Below are positions 1 to 8,431 of a stretch of DNA of 64,000 nucleotides, in pieces; the first letter of the stretch is position 1; the number at the start of each line of letters is the position of its first letter. The DNA is from Streptomyces sp. NL15-2K. Its GTDB lineage: Bacteria > Actinomycetota > Actinomycetes > Streptomycetales > Streptomycetaceae. The stretch lies in assembly GCF_030551255.1 (NCBI RefSeq), contig NZ_CP130630.1, positions 620,001-684,000 on the forward strand. Direction: 5' to 3'. The translations under genes were made by a program, and so were the position numbers. The notes below the pieces were generated by a model that was given only the letters and a program-made list of their open reading frames with translations, was not told the origin of the DNA and did no database searches.

Positions 1-14
1 GTGGGCGCCCGAGG

Positions 15-46
15 CCGGGCGGCGGGGTCGGGACACCGCCGCCCGG
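15..46 (-). terminator. Hairpin just downstream of the solute-binding protein gene
   Basis: An 11-bp perfect stem (15-25 pairing with 36-46) with a 10-nt loop begins about 17 nt past the stop codon of the binding-protein gene on the minus strand. There is no T-run, as is usual in Streptomyces. It may terminate, or thin out transcription into permease genes that would lie beyond the window edge, which would explain excess binding protein over permease. That role is inference. Confidence 0.5.
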
Positions 47-62
47 GCCTGCCGGCCTACGC

Positions 63-1388
63 TCAGCCGCCGACCTGCTGGTTGTAGCCGGACACGATGT
101 TCTCCAGTGCCTTGTCGGCCGACTGCTGCCCGTTGATCGCCTTGCCGAGCTCCGTCTTGGTCGGGTCCTCGGTGAGGCTCTTGCCCTTCAGCACCCAATT
201 CGTCTGCGCGGTGTTGAAGTACCCGGAGATCGGGGCGTAGAGCGGGATGGACTCGTTGTACAGCTTGAACGCCGCCTGCGCCGCCTCGGAGGTGAAGGGG
301 TACTTCGGGTTCAGACCGCTCTCGACCGGCAGGAACCCGGACGCCTCGCACAGCGCCTGGTAGTGGGCCGGCTCGTACAGCCAGGACAGGAACTTCGTCG
401 CGGCGGTGGCCGCGTCGCCGTTGTTGTTGAAGCCCACCGTCAGGCCGCCGCTGTTGACGTCGCTGGCCTGCACCGGCTGGGCGGGAGTCGGGACGCTCGC
501 CCAGTCGAACTTCTTGATGCTCTCCGCGAAGGCGGGAACCTGCCACACACCGGACCAGTAGGCGACCACGTCACCGCTCTGGAACATGGCCGACGGGTCG
601 GCGCCGCTCGTCCACACCGACTTCGGCATGGTCTTGTCGTCGTTCAGCCCGACGAAGTAGTTCACGGCCTTCTTGGTCGCCGCGTCCGCCGAGAACTTGC
701 CGGAGGAGTCCGCGTGGACGTACTTCCCGCCCATCTCGTACACCATGGCGCGCAGCCGGGACGGCGACTGGTCGAACGTCAGGGAGTACTTGGCGCCGGT
801 CTTCTCACGGACCTTGTTCGCCGCGGCGATGAAGTCGGTCCAGGTCCAGGTCTTCTGGGGCGAGGTCGGGAAGGCGACGCCGGCCTTCTTGAACAGCGTC
901 TCGTTGATGAACATGCCGGACGCGGTGACGTCCGAGGGGATGGCCAGCACCTTCCCGGACGAGTCCTTGGCGAGGAAGTTGGCGTTGATCTTGTTGCTCT
1001 TGTTGTTGGCGATGGAGCTGAGGTCGATCAGCTTGTTCGACCAGATCGGGTCCAGCGCCGGCACGGTCGCCACGTCGGGCAGCGAGTTCGCCTGCGCGGC
1101 GTTGCGCAGCTTCGGCGCATAGCCGTCGTAGGGGATGTTGACGAGCTTGACCTTGACGCCGGTTTCCTTCTTGTACTGCGCCACCATCTTCTTCCAGCCC
1201 GCGTCCTGCCCCGGAACCGTGGAGATCCAGAACGTCAGCGACTTGGAGTTCCCGCCCGAGCCGGAGTCCGACCCGCCGCAGGCGGAGAGCAACAGGGCAC
1301 CTGCCGTGGCCACGGCAGCGAGGGGAACCAGGCGGCGCATGCCGCCGCGGCCGAGTCGGCGGGAGCGCCGCACACCCACAGTGGTCAT
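63..1388 (-). CDS. ABC transporter family 1 extracellular sugar-binding lipoprotein
   Basis: This is the substrate-binding component of a carbohydrate ABC importer, anchored outside the membrane. The 441-residue protein starts at ATG 1388, preceded by an AAGGGA-type site. It opens with a basic stretch and a hydrophobic segment ending in the lipobox LLSAC followed by GGSDSGS, a type II signal peptide. The rest matches family 1 solute-binding proteins, with segments such as LTFWIS, DVATV and MFQSGDVVAYWSGVW. The open frame extends further upstream, but that extension is low-complexity and lies before the signal peptide, so it was rejected. Permease genes are not seen and would be beyond the left edge. 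A ROK repressor and a BadF-type kinase nearby suggest an amino-sugar or related substrate, which is inference. Confidence 0.9.
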   Translation of the reverse strand: MTTVGVRRSRRLGRGGMRRLVPLAAVATAGALLLSACGGSDSGSGGNSKSLTFWISTVPGQDAGWKKMVAQYKKETGVKVKLVNIPYDGYAPKLRNAAQANSLPDVATVPALDPIWSNKLIDLSSIANNKSNKINANFLAKDSSGKVLAIPSDVTASGMFINETLFKKAGVAFPTSPQKTWTWTDFIAAANKVREKTGAKYSLTFDQSPSRLRAMVYEMGGKYVHADSSGKFSADAATKKAVNYFVGLNDDKTMPKSVWTSGADPSAMFQSGDVVAYWSGVWQVPAFAESIKKFDWASVPTPAQPVQASDVNSGGLTVGFNNNGDAATAATKFLSWLYEPAHYQALCEASGFLPVESGLNPKYPFTSEAAQAAFKLYNESIPLYAPISGYFNTAQTNWVLKGKSLTEDPTKTELGKAINGQQSADKALENIVSGYNQQVGG

Positions 1389-1617
1389 CTTCGATCCCTT
1401 TTCGTCGTAGGAGACGGCCCGGCGCCGACCGAGGCGGCACGGGTGCATTGTGCAAGAAGAGTCACTTTCCGGGGGCGCGGCCTCGCCCGGCCGCATCGTC
1501 CACGCGGGGCGGGATCCCCGGCCGTCCTGGCCGTCACCGCACGGGCACGCCCTCGTGCGGCTGCCGTACGTCGTGTACGGCTGGGACGCTCGCCCCAAGC
1601 CGGCGTCCCGGCCGACT

Positions 1618-1633
1618 TAGAAAGCGCTTGTCC
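1618..1633. promoter_or_regulatory. LacI-like palindrome upstream of the binding-protein gene
   Basis: The core AAGCGCTT (1622-1629) is a perfect palindrome with A/T-rich flanks (GAAAGCGCTTGTC). This resembles operators of LacI-family sugar regulators. It lies about 230 bp upstream of the binding-protein start and just after the stop of the ROK gene. No LacI-family gene is present in the window, so the cognate regulator would be elsewhere. Confidence 0.35.
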
Positions 1634-1661
1634 GGACATTGGCAGACCGAGTCGGAGGCCG

Positions 1662-2807
1662 TCAATCCTTCGTCCCCGCGGCTTCGGTCACGGTTTGGAC
1701 TCCCCGGGCGACCGCGAGCCGGGCGGCGCCCACGACTGTACCGAGATCTCCGATCGTGCTGCTGACCACCTCGGTGGGCCAGCTCAGCCGGGCCAGCTCG
1801 GCCCGCACACCGGGCAGGAGCTGCGGGTCCGCCCCGGTGCTGCCGCCCAGCACGATCAGCCCCGGGTCCAGCACGGCGGTCACGGCGGCGGCGAGGCGGC
1901 CCACGTCGATGGCGTGGCGGCCCACGACGGCGCGGGCCGCGGCCAGCCCCTCCCCGGCGAGCGCGAAGAGCCGGTCGGCGGTGCTGGGGCACGGCCCGTC
2001 GGCGTCCTGCCAGGCCTCGGCGGCCCGTCTGAGCAGGGAGCGGGCGCCGATGTACTCCTCCAGGGCCTCGTGGTGCGGCTCCCGGTCGTCGTCCCAGGGG
2101 TAGGGCAGCCGGGCCAGCTCACCGGCGGCGCCGTTCGCGCCGCGCAGCACCTGACCGCCGACCACGATGCCGAGGCCGATACCCACGCCGATCCGCAGAT
2201 AGCCGAAGGTGTGGCGGCCGCGGGCGGCGCCCTCGTGCAGCTCGGCGAGCGCGGCGCAGTTGACGTTGTTCTCGAGGTGGACGGGAACGCCCGGCGGCAG
2301 CGCGACGGCCATGGCGTCGAAGACGGGACCGGCCTTGGCGGTCGCGGGGCGCACCTCGGCGCCCTCCCTCTCCGGCGCGGTGACGTCACCGACAGCGACG
2401 ACGATGGTGCGCAGCGGGGCGTCGGCGGGCAGCGCGGTGAGGGCCTCGCGTACGACGTCGGCGGCTTCCTCCCGGGGGCCGGTGGCCTGGGCGAGGAGGG
2501 TGCCGTCCAGGGCGCAGCCGCGCACCCGGGTGAGGGCGGGGCCGAGGTCGACGGCGAGTACGGCCCCGGCGGCCGGTCCGAGACGGTATACGGCGGCGGT
2601 GCGGCCCGTGCCGCTGGAGGCGGTGCCGGAGTGGGCGGCGAGCCGGGCGCTCTCCAGTTCGGCGACGGCGGTCGACACCGTCGGCTTGGACAGGCCCGCC
2701 AGGCTCGCGAGCCGCGGCCGGGTCGCCGTGCCCGCCCCGGCCAGCACGGCGAACACCGCGCTGGCGCTCTCGGTCAGGCGCGGGGCTTTCGCCACGTCGT
2801 GTTCCAC
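1662..2807 (-). CDS. ROK family transcriptional repressor
   Basis: This 381-residue protein is a sugar-responsive DNA-binding regulator. Residues about 15-75 form a winged helix-turn-helix (RLASLAGLSKPTVSTAVAEL). A ROK sugar-kinase-like domain follows, with the glycine-rich segments GELARLPYPW and GLIVLGGSTG. The start is GTG 2807, with GGGAG a few bases upstream. The gene is divergent from a BadF-type kinase, and the shared intergenic region carries a clear inverted repeat. It lies upstream of the solute-binding protein gene on the same strand. ROK repressors usually sense a sugar or sugar phosphate and control the neighbouring uptake and kinase genes. That local role is inferred here from position. 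Confidence 0.88.
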   Translation of the reverse strand: MEHDVAKAPRLTESASAVFAVLAGAGTATRPRLASLAGLSKPTVSTAVAELESARLAAHSGTASSGTGRTAAVYRLGPAAGAVLAVDLGPALTRVRGCALDGTLLAQATGPREEAADVVREALTALPADAPLRTIVVAVGDVTAPEREGAEVRPATAKAGPVFDAMAVALPPGVPVHLENNVNCAALAELHEGAARGRHTFGYLRIGVGIGLGIVVGGQVLRGANGAAGELARLPYPWDDDREPHHEALEEYIGARSLLRRAAEAWQDADGPCPSTADRLFALAGEGLAAARAVVGRHAIDVGRLAAAVTAVLDPGLIVLGGSTGADPQLLPGVRAELARLSWPTEVVSSTIGDLGTVVGAARLAVARGVQTVTEAAGTKD

Positions 2808-2975
2808 AGTTCTCCCACACAGGTCAAGGCCGCGCTCCCGGGTCGGTCGTCTCTGCTCGACCGTCTCCGCGGGATGCGGCGATGGGATGCCCTGGCGTCA
2901 CGCGTTCCCGCCTCGCGGCGACCCCGAGGGGGCGTTGCGGCGGTCGAGTGCGTGATGCCTCTTGACGCACTGTAC

Positions 2976-2999
2976 TTCGTTAGTTAGTTTCCTAACGAA
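2976..2999. promoter_or_regulatory. Inverted repeat, probable ROK operator
   Basis: Perfect 8-bp arms TTCGTTAG (2976-2983) and CTAACGAA (2992-2999) flank an AT-rich 8-bp centre that contains a further TTAG. The site is in the 331-bp divergent region between the ROK gene and the kinase gene. A/T-rich palindromes of this kind are typical ROK binding sites, so autoregulation plus control of the kinase is the likely function. Confidence 0.6.
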
Positions 3000-3138
3000 C
3001 TTCACGGTACTCGCCTGCCGTGCTCCGTCCGAGGCCTGTCCCGGGGCTTCCCTAGCACCTCCCCAGCTCCTCAACTCCCCATGTTCCAGCCACGGTTCGC
3101 CCACCGTCGCAGCCCCGCGCAACGACGAAAGAGGTTCC

Positions 3139-4041
3139 GTGCAGGACTCCACGCCACCCCTCGTGGTCGGTATCGACGTGGGCGGCACCAAGACGCATCT
3201 CCGCGCCTTCGCGGGGGACGACCTGGTCGCCGACCACGTCCGCCCGAGCAGCGGCTGGCGGCCGCACGATCCGGTCGCCGCCGCCGGATGGCTGGCCGCG
3301 CTGGTCGCCGGCGCCCTGCCGGCGGGGGCACGCCCCGCGGCCGTCGCCGTGGGCGGACATGCCTGTGAGACGCCCCGCCAGTGCGCCCAGATACGCACCG
3401 CGCTGCAACTGCACTTCGACGCGCCCGCGCTGGTCGTGGGCGACGCCGAACTCCTCGTTCCCGCCGCCGGTCTCGACCGTGGTGTCGGCCTCGTCGCCGG
3501 CACGGGTTCCGTCGCGGTGGCCCGCCTCGAGGACGGCAGCCCTGTCCAGGTGGGCGGCTGGGGCGCGGTCCTCGGCGACGAGGGCGGCTCGGCCGGTCTC
3601 GTCCGTGAGGCCGCGCGCGCCGCGTGGGCGGCACATGACCGCGGTGACGAACCCGACGAACTCGCCAAGGGGCTCATGGCCGCATTCGATGTCGCCGAGA
3701 CACCGGCGCTCGGGGCGGCGTTGGAAGGCGCGTCGGACGTGTCCGCCGAGTGGGGCCGGCACGCGCCCGTGGTGTTCGCCGCCGCCGAGGCCGGCTCGGG
3801 CCTGGCTCGTACGGTGATCGCCGAGGGTGGTCGCTCGCTCGCCGGGCTAGTCGAACGGCTCGCCGGACGCGGGGTGGTGGTCGACGACGTCGTGGTGGCG
3901 GGCAGCACGGTCCTCGCCCAACCCGCCCTGTACGACGCCTTCGTGTCGGCCCTGGCCGAGAGCGTGCCGGCCGCCCGGCCGAGGCCCCTCGGGGTACCGC
4001 CGGTCGAGGGTGCCGTGACGATGGCCCGTTCACTCGTATGA
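3139..4041 (+). CDS. BadF/BadG-type ATPase family sugar kinase, N-acetylglucosamine kinase-like
   Basis: The 300-residue product starts at GTG 3139 with GAAAGAGG just upstream. It opens with the ASKHA phosphate-1 loop GIDVGGTKTHLRAF and has a second glycine-rich segment GLVAGTGSVAVA, followed by GGWGAVLGDEGG. This pattern is characteristic of the BadF/BadG/BcrA ATPase family, which includes eukaryotic-type N-acetylglucosamine kinase and bacterial amino-sugar kinases. The open frame upstream of 3139 runs through the operator region and is not likely translated. Being divergent from a ROK repressor and close to a sugar-binding lipoprotein, it probably phosphorylates the imported sugar. The exact sugar cannot be told from sequence. 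Confidence 0.8.
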   Translation: MQDSTPPLVVGIDVGGTKTHLRAFAGDDLVADHVRPSSGWRPHDPVAAAGWLAALVAGALPAGARPAAVAVGGHACETPRQCAQIRTALQLHFDAPALVVGDAELLVPAAGLDRGVGLVAGTGSVAVARLEDGSPVQVGGWGAVLGDEGGSAGLVREAARAAWAAHDRGDEPDELAKGLMAAFDVAETPALGAALEGASDVSAEWGRHAPVVFAAAEAGSGLARTVIAEGGRSLAGLVERLAGRGVVVDDVVVAGSTVLAQPALYDAFVSALAESVPAARPRPLGVPPVEGAVTMARSLV

Positions 4042-4212
4042 CACGTGGCGGACGCCCGACCCTCCCCGATCCGACACAACTCGCCCGTAGATCTTCGCTC
4101 GTACGGCTCGCCAAAGCGCATCCGACCCCTGCGTCACCCGCCGCGTCACGAGCCGCGATCGTTCGCACACCCTCCCGGCCGCACGGCCGAAGAACTCAAG
4201 AGAGGCAGACGC

Positions 4213-6141
4213 ATGCCGTCACCAGCCGGGCACCACTCCCCCGCGTCGGTCCGTGAACGCGCCGTGAACCGAAGGGGGTTCCTCAAGACCTCCCTGGGCG
4301 CCTCGGCCGGTGCGCTGGCCGCGCCCACCTTCGTCACGTGGCTGGCCGCCGCGGACGCGAAGGCCGCCGCCGGCCCCGCCGCGTTCGTCGACGACTACAA
4401 GACCAACGTCGTGGCGAACCAGACGCCCGAGACCAACGCGGTGATCCGCATCCTCGGCGGATTCGCCGTGGTGTGGAAGACCGGCGACGCCTGGAACGCC
4501 GGAGTGCCGCTGAGGCCCGAGGTGCTGCGCGCCAACATGCGCTACTGCGCGCGGATCACCTCCGCGCGCACCGAGGCGCAGACGAAGGAAGCCTTCATCG
4601 TCGACCGCCAGCACCAGAGTTACTCGGTGATCGCCGGCCTCGGACCGCTGGCCGACCTGTACAAGGCGGGCGCCAAGGCCGTCACCTCCATCACCAGCGC
4701 CCCGGACGGCACGCCTGCCGGGAAGATCAGCGACGCCGTACCCGCCGACGCGCCCGCCGGTTCGGCCCTCGGCGCCGGCTCGTACGACTCGGCGCTCGGC
4801 AAGGTGGCCAAGCTGGTCGACACGGTGCGCGGTCCGTTCGCCTCGGGCAACCCGGCCAAGTTCGCCTTCCAGTACCCGCGTCCGTGGCGCATGAACGAGG
4901 ACAGCGAGGTCGTCGACACGGGCGCCAAGGACACGTTCGGCTACCCGGTCTACGACTCGAAGGTGGTCGTCGTCCCGCAGCTGCTGCGCCAGCGCAGCGA
5001 GAACCCGGCCGACGACGGCGGCTTCCCCAGCGGTCACACCAACGCCCTCCACCTGGCGGCCCTGGCCTACGCCTACGCCGTCCCGGAGCGTTTCCAGGAG
5101 CTGGTCACGGCCGCGTTCGAGCTCAGCCACACCCGGATCGTGGCCGGCATGCACTCCACGGTCGACGTCCTCGGCGGCCGGATCATGGCCACCGCCCTGG
5201 CCGCGGCCGCGCTGGCCGACCCGGCGAACGCACAGCTCAAGGCGGAGGCGCGGGCCCAGGCGCTGGCCTACTTCAAGGAGAAGACCGGCACCGACGCGCT
5301 GCTGGCCTACGCGCACTCGGCCGGCACCGACAGCGACCCGTACGCCGACCGGGACGCCAACGCCCGCGCGGTGGAGCCCAGGCTGACCTATGTGCTGGAG
5401 CGCGAGGGACGCAAGGCGCCCCTGACCGTGCCGAAGGGCGCTGAGGTGCTGCTGGAAACACGGCTGCCGTACCTGGACGCGGCGCAGCGGCGCGAGGTGC
5501 TGCGCACGACCGCGCTGCCCGCCGGGTACGTCCTGCTGGACGGCTTCGAGCAGTGGGGGCGGCTCAACCTGTTCGCCGCTGCGGACGGTTACGGCGCCTT
5601 CGACTCCGACGTGACCGTCACGCTCGACGCGGCGGCCGGCGGCTTCCGGGCGGCCGACAGCTGGCGCAACGACATCACGGGCGACGGCGGGCTGACCAAG
5701 CGGGGCAGCGGCACGCTCACCCTGGCTGGGCACAACCGCTACAAGGGCGCGACCGTGGTCGAGGAAGGGGTGCTGGTCGCCGCGTCGCCCAACGCGCTGG
5801 GTGAGGGTGACGTCCGGGTCGTGGGCGGCACGCTCCGCGCGGACAAGGTTCTGCGGGTGCGCGGTACCTACGTCCAGGAGGGCGGCACGCTCGAGCTGTC
5901 GCTCCGGAAGAACCACGGCCCCGCCCTCGAGGTGAAGCGCCGGGTCGTGCTGGGCCGGGGCAGTGTGCTGGCGCTGCGGCTCGACACCGACCGCCCGCCC
6001 GTCGCCGGGACCGTCGTTCCCGTGCTCGACGCTCCGCAGCTGCGTGGCCAGTTCGACCGCGTCGAGCTGGACTCCGACACACTGCGTGCCGTACCCGTCT
6101 ACACGACGGAAGGTCTGTCGGTACGACTCGTGAAGCGGTAA
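4213..6141 (+). CDS. Tat-exported PAP2/vanadium haloperoxidase-like phosphatase with C-terminal beta-strand repeat
   Basis: This 642-residue protein starts at ATG 4213, with AGAGAGG upstream. The N-terminus has a twin-arginine signal (NRRGFLKTS, then ASAGALAAPTFV), so it is probably exported folded. The PAP2 superfamily phosphate-binding motifs are present at residues about 275-330: PSGHT and SHTRIVAGMHSTVDVLGG. The last roughly 180 residues contain a segment (GGLTKRGSGTLTLAG, then YKGATVVEEGVL) that matches the autotransporter-associated beta-strand repeat normally found in secreted beta-helix proteins. The likely reaction is hydrolysis of a phosphate ester, or vanadate-dependent halide oxidation; sequence alone does not decide between them. 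The kinase gene upstream ends 172 bp before, with no overlap. Confidence 0.8.
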   Translation: MPSPAGHHSPASVRERAVNRRGFLKTSLGASAGALAAPTFVTWLAAADAKAAAGPAAFVDDYKTNVVANQTPETNAVIRILGGFAVVWKTGDAWNAGVPLRPEVLRANMRYCARITSARTEAQTKEAFIVDRQHQSYSVIAGLGPLADLYKAGAKAVTSITSAPDGTPAGKISDAVPADAPAGSALGAGSYDSALGKVAKLVDTVRGPFASGNPAKFAFQYPRPWRMNEDSEVVDTGAKDTFGYPVYDSKVVVVPQLLRQRSENPADDGGFPSGHTNALHLAALAYAYAVPERFQELVTAAFELSHTRIVAGMHSTVDVLGGRIMATALAAAALADPANAQLKAEARAQALAYFKEKTGTDALLAYAHSAGTDSDPYADRDANARAVEPRLTYVLEREGRKAPLTVPKGAEVLLETRLPYLDAAQRREVLRTTALPAGYVLLDGFEQWGRLNLFAAADGYGAFDSDVTVTLDAAAGGFRAADSWRNDITGDGGLTKRGSGTLTLAGHNRYKGATVVEEGVLVAASPNALGEGDVRVVGGTLRADKVLRVRGTYVQEGGTLELSLRKNHGPALEVKRRVVLGRGSVLALRLDTDRPPVAGTVVPVLDAPQLRGQFDRVELDSDTLRAVPVYTTEGLSVRLVKR

Positions 6142-6162
6142 TGCCCCCTGTGGCGGGAGCTG

Positions 6163-7824
6163 ATGCAGAGTAGGCGCATGAGACGCCTCCGCATCGCTCC
6201 CGCCGCGCGGTCGCGGGAGCGGGTCGGCGGGCGGTGGCTCGTGCCGTTGCTCGTGGTCGTGCTGCTCGCCCAGCTGGCCGTCGCGATGGTGACGACGGCC
6301 GTGCGGCAGACGCCGACCATCGACGAACCCGTCTACGTGGGAACGGCCGCCGACTACCTGCACGAGCACCGGCTGCGCCACAACCCCGAACACCCGCCGC
6401 TCGGAAAGCTCGTCATCTCCGCAGGCGTGGCGCTCGCCGATCCGCAGGTCGATGCCTCCTTCACCGGCGGTCAGGGCGAGTTGGGCCGGCATCTGCTGTA
6501 CGAGTCGGGCAACGACCCGTGGCGGCTGATGCTGTGGGCCCGTCTGCCGGTGATCGTGCTGACGCTGCTGTTCGGGCTCGTCGTCTTCGCCTTCGCCCGT
6601 GAACTCGCGGGCGCGACGGGCGGGTTGGCGGCGCTCGCCCTGTACGCCTTCTCCCCCGACGTCATCGCGCACGGCTCGCTGGCCACACTCGACGTGCCGG
6701 CGGCCGGGTTCCTGCTGACCTCGGCCTGGCTGCTGTGGCGGGCGCGCCGGCGGCCGCGGCTGTTCCTGCCGCTCGCGGGGGTGGCGCTCGGCGCGGCCGT
6801 GGCCACGAAGATGAGCGCGCTGGCCGCGGTTCCGGTGCTGGTGGCGCTCGCTGCCGTGACGGCCTGGCGCGGGAGTACGGCGGACCGGCGCAGGGCCTTG
6901 CTGCGGGCGGCCGGGGGCGCTGCCGTGGTGGCGCTGGTCGCGATCGCCGTCGTATGGGCGTCGTATCTGGCCGTCGACCCGCTGCTGCGCTGGACGCCCC
7001 AGCAACATGTGCCCGTCCTGCACGGGCGGCGGAGGCTGCTCGTCGAACTGCTGCCGTTCCCGGAGGCGTACCGGGACGGGATGCGCATCCAGTTCGGTCT
7101 GGAGAACCAGCCGTGGCAGGGCTTCCTGTTCGGCGAGGTGTACAACGGGTCCCGCTGGTACTACCTGCCGGTCGCGCTGCTGGTGAAGACACCCCTCGGC
7201 ATGCTCGCGCTGTGGGCCGCCGGCGCCGTCGTGGTGGTGACGGTACGACGGCTGCGCCCCGCGGCGCCGTATCTGCTCGTGCCCGCCGCGGTGCTGCTGG
7301 CCGCGGCCATGGAGGGGACCCGGGACTTCGGCACCCGCTACGCCGTCTTCCTGCCGATGTTCCTGGCGGTGGCGGCGGGCTGCGTCCTCGCCGTGCGGGG
7401 GCGGCTACGGTGGGTGCCGGTCGTGGCGGGCGCGCTGGTGCTGTTCGTCGCGGTCAGCTCCCTGCGGACCTACCCCTACTACCTGCCGTACTCCAACGAG
7501 GCGTTCGGCGGGCCGGCCAAGACCCGGCTGCGGCTGCACGACTCCAACGTCGACTGGGGCCAGGACCTCGGCCGGCTCGCCGACCGGCTGCGCGAGCGGT
7601 ACCGCGGCGAGCGGATCTGGCTCGTGTACAAGGGCAGCGGCATGCCGTCCTGCTACGGCATCCACGCGTCCGACCCGAGCGGAGTACCCGTACGGCAGGT
7701 GCGCGGGTTGCTGGTCGTGTCGAACTCCTCGGTTGCCAAAGCGAAGGGGCGGCTGGACCAGCTGATCGACAGCAGTCGGCCGATCGACGACGTCGGTCAC
7801 TCGATCACGATCTACCGTCGATGA
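6163..7824 (+). CDS. GT39-like membrane glycosyltransferase (dolichyl-phosphate mannose protein mannosyltransferase family)
   Basis: This 553-residue polytopic membrane protein has a first transmembrane helix at residues about 25-46 and many further hydrophobic segments. The first extracellular loop carries DEPVYVGTAADYL and NPEHPPLGKL, the acidic and HPPL signatures seen in GT-C transferases of the PMT/ArnT type. The C-terminal part has the DSNVDWGQDLGRLADRL segment common in bacterial members. Such enzymes transfer sugar from a polyprenyl-phosphate donor to protein or lipid on the outer face. The start is ATG 6163 with GGGAG close upstream; ATG 6178 is an alternative. The gene follows the PAP2 gene by 21 bp and may be co-transcribed with it. 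Confidence 0.8.
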   Translation: MQSRRMRRLRIAPAARSRERVGGRWLVPLLVVVLLAQLAVAMVTTAVRQTPTIDEPVYVGTAADYLHEHRLRHNPEHPPLGKLVISAGVALADPQVDASFTGGQGELGRHLLYESGNDPWRLMLWARLPVIVLTLLFGLVVFAFARELAGATGGLAALALYAFSPDVIAHGSLATLDVPAAGFLLTSAWLLWRARRRPRLFLPLAGVALGAAVATKMSALAAVPVLVALAAVTAWRGSTADRRRALLRAAGGAAVVALVAIAVVWASYLAVDPLLRWTPQQHVPVLHGRRRLLVELLPFPEAYRDGMRIQFGLENQPWQGFLFGEVYNGSRWYYLPVALLVKTPLGMLALWAAGAVVVVTVRRLRPAAPYLLVPAAVLLAAAMEGTRDFGTRYAVFLPMFLAVAAGCVLAVRGRLRWVPVVAGALVLFVAVSSLRTYPYYLPYSNEAFGGPAKTRLRLHDSNVDWGQDLGRLADRLRERYRGERIWLVYKGSGMPSCYGIHASDPSGVPVRQVRGLLVVSNSSVAKAKGRLDQLIDSSRPIDDVGHSITIYRR

Positions 7825-7877
7825 CGTCCGCTCGCGGGTGAGCCCAAGTCGACGTCCGCTCGCGGTGAGCCTAAGTC
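7823..7877. repeat. Tandem duplication at the 3' ends of convergent genes
   Basis: Two imperfect copies of a 27-28 bp unit beginning GACGTCCGCTCGCGG lie head to tail (7823-7850 and 7851-7877). They differ by one indel and one substitution. The second copy runs into the stop codon of the DUF3662 gene. It looks like a recent slippage duplication between convergent genes. Confidence 0.7.
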
Positions 7878-8272
7878 GACGTGTGCTGGAACCCCTCCGC
7901 GCTCACATGCGGCATCACGCTGCTGGCCACGCGGTAACGGCCGTTGGGCACGTGCGCGGACCTGGTGAGGTGCACCGTGAGCGGGCCCGCCCACTCGTAG
8001 CCGTGGCGTTCGGCATGCCGGACCAGACTGTCGGTGAGTGCCTGGCCGACGCGGCTGCCGCGGCGCGTGAGTTCGTCGTGCACGGAGTCGGCGAGTTCGA
8101 CGTCGTAGGCGTTGGGCACCACGGTCCGGGTCTCGCTGCAGACGACGACGTTGCTGTCGCACTCGCGGCGCAGCGCGTCGAGGAGTTCGACGGGTTCCTT
8201 GTCGAAGACCCTCGCCCACAGCGCCTCCCACCGGTTCTCCAAGGCCTGTTCCACCGCGCTGATCGCACTCAT
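7871..8272 (-). CDS. DUF3662 domain protein (FhaA N-terminal-like), stand-alone
   Basis: The 133-residue protein starts at ATG 8272 behind a strong GAGGAGG site. It matches the DUF3662 domain that forms the N-terminus of the FHA-domain protein FhaA in actinobacteria. Recognisable parts are AVEQALENRWEALWARVF at the start, the central VPNAYDVEL, and the final RYRVASSVMP-like strand. No FHA domain follows: the protein ends at residue 133, so this is an isolated copy. In FhaA the protein interacts with Ser/Thr kinase signalling and cell-wall synthesis. The function of stand-alone copies is not established. The gene converges on the glycosyltransferase gene, and its promoter region (8273-8431) is shared with the divergent RpiR regulator. 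Confidence 0.7.
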   Translation of the reverse strand: MSAISAVEQALENRWEALWARVFDKEPVELLDALRRECDSNVVVCSETRTVVPNAYDVELADSVHDELTRRGSRVGQALTDSLVRHAERHGYEWAGPLTVHLTRSAHVPNGRYRVASSVMPHVSAEGFQHTST

Positions 8273-8431
8273 GCGTGTCCTCCTCCTCTCTGAAGTCGTC
8301 GGGGGCGGGTTCCCGTCCCGCGTGCGCGTATCCGTCCCTCCCGCCGGTCACCGAATGCCTTCGCACAGGCCCTGGTCACCACAGTGTGTGAGCTATGTTG
8401 AGTCGCTGTGGGAGAAAAAGGAGACGCACCG

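Noticed and set aside
4219..7023. Minus-strand frame of 934 codons
   Set aside because: It is antisense to the PAP2 and glycosyltransferase genes, with biased composition and no recognisable motif.
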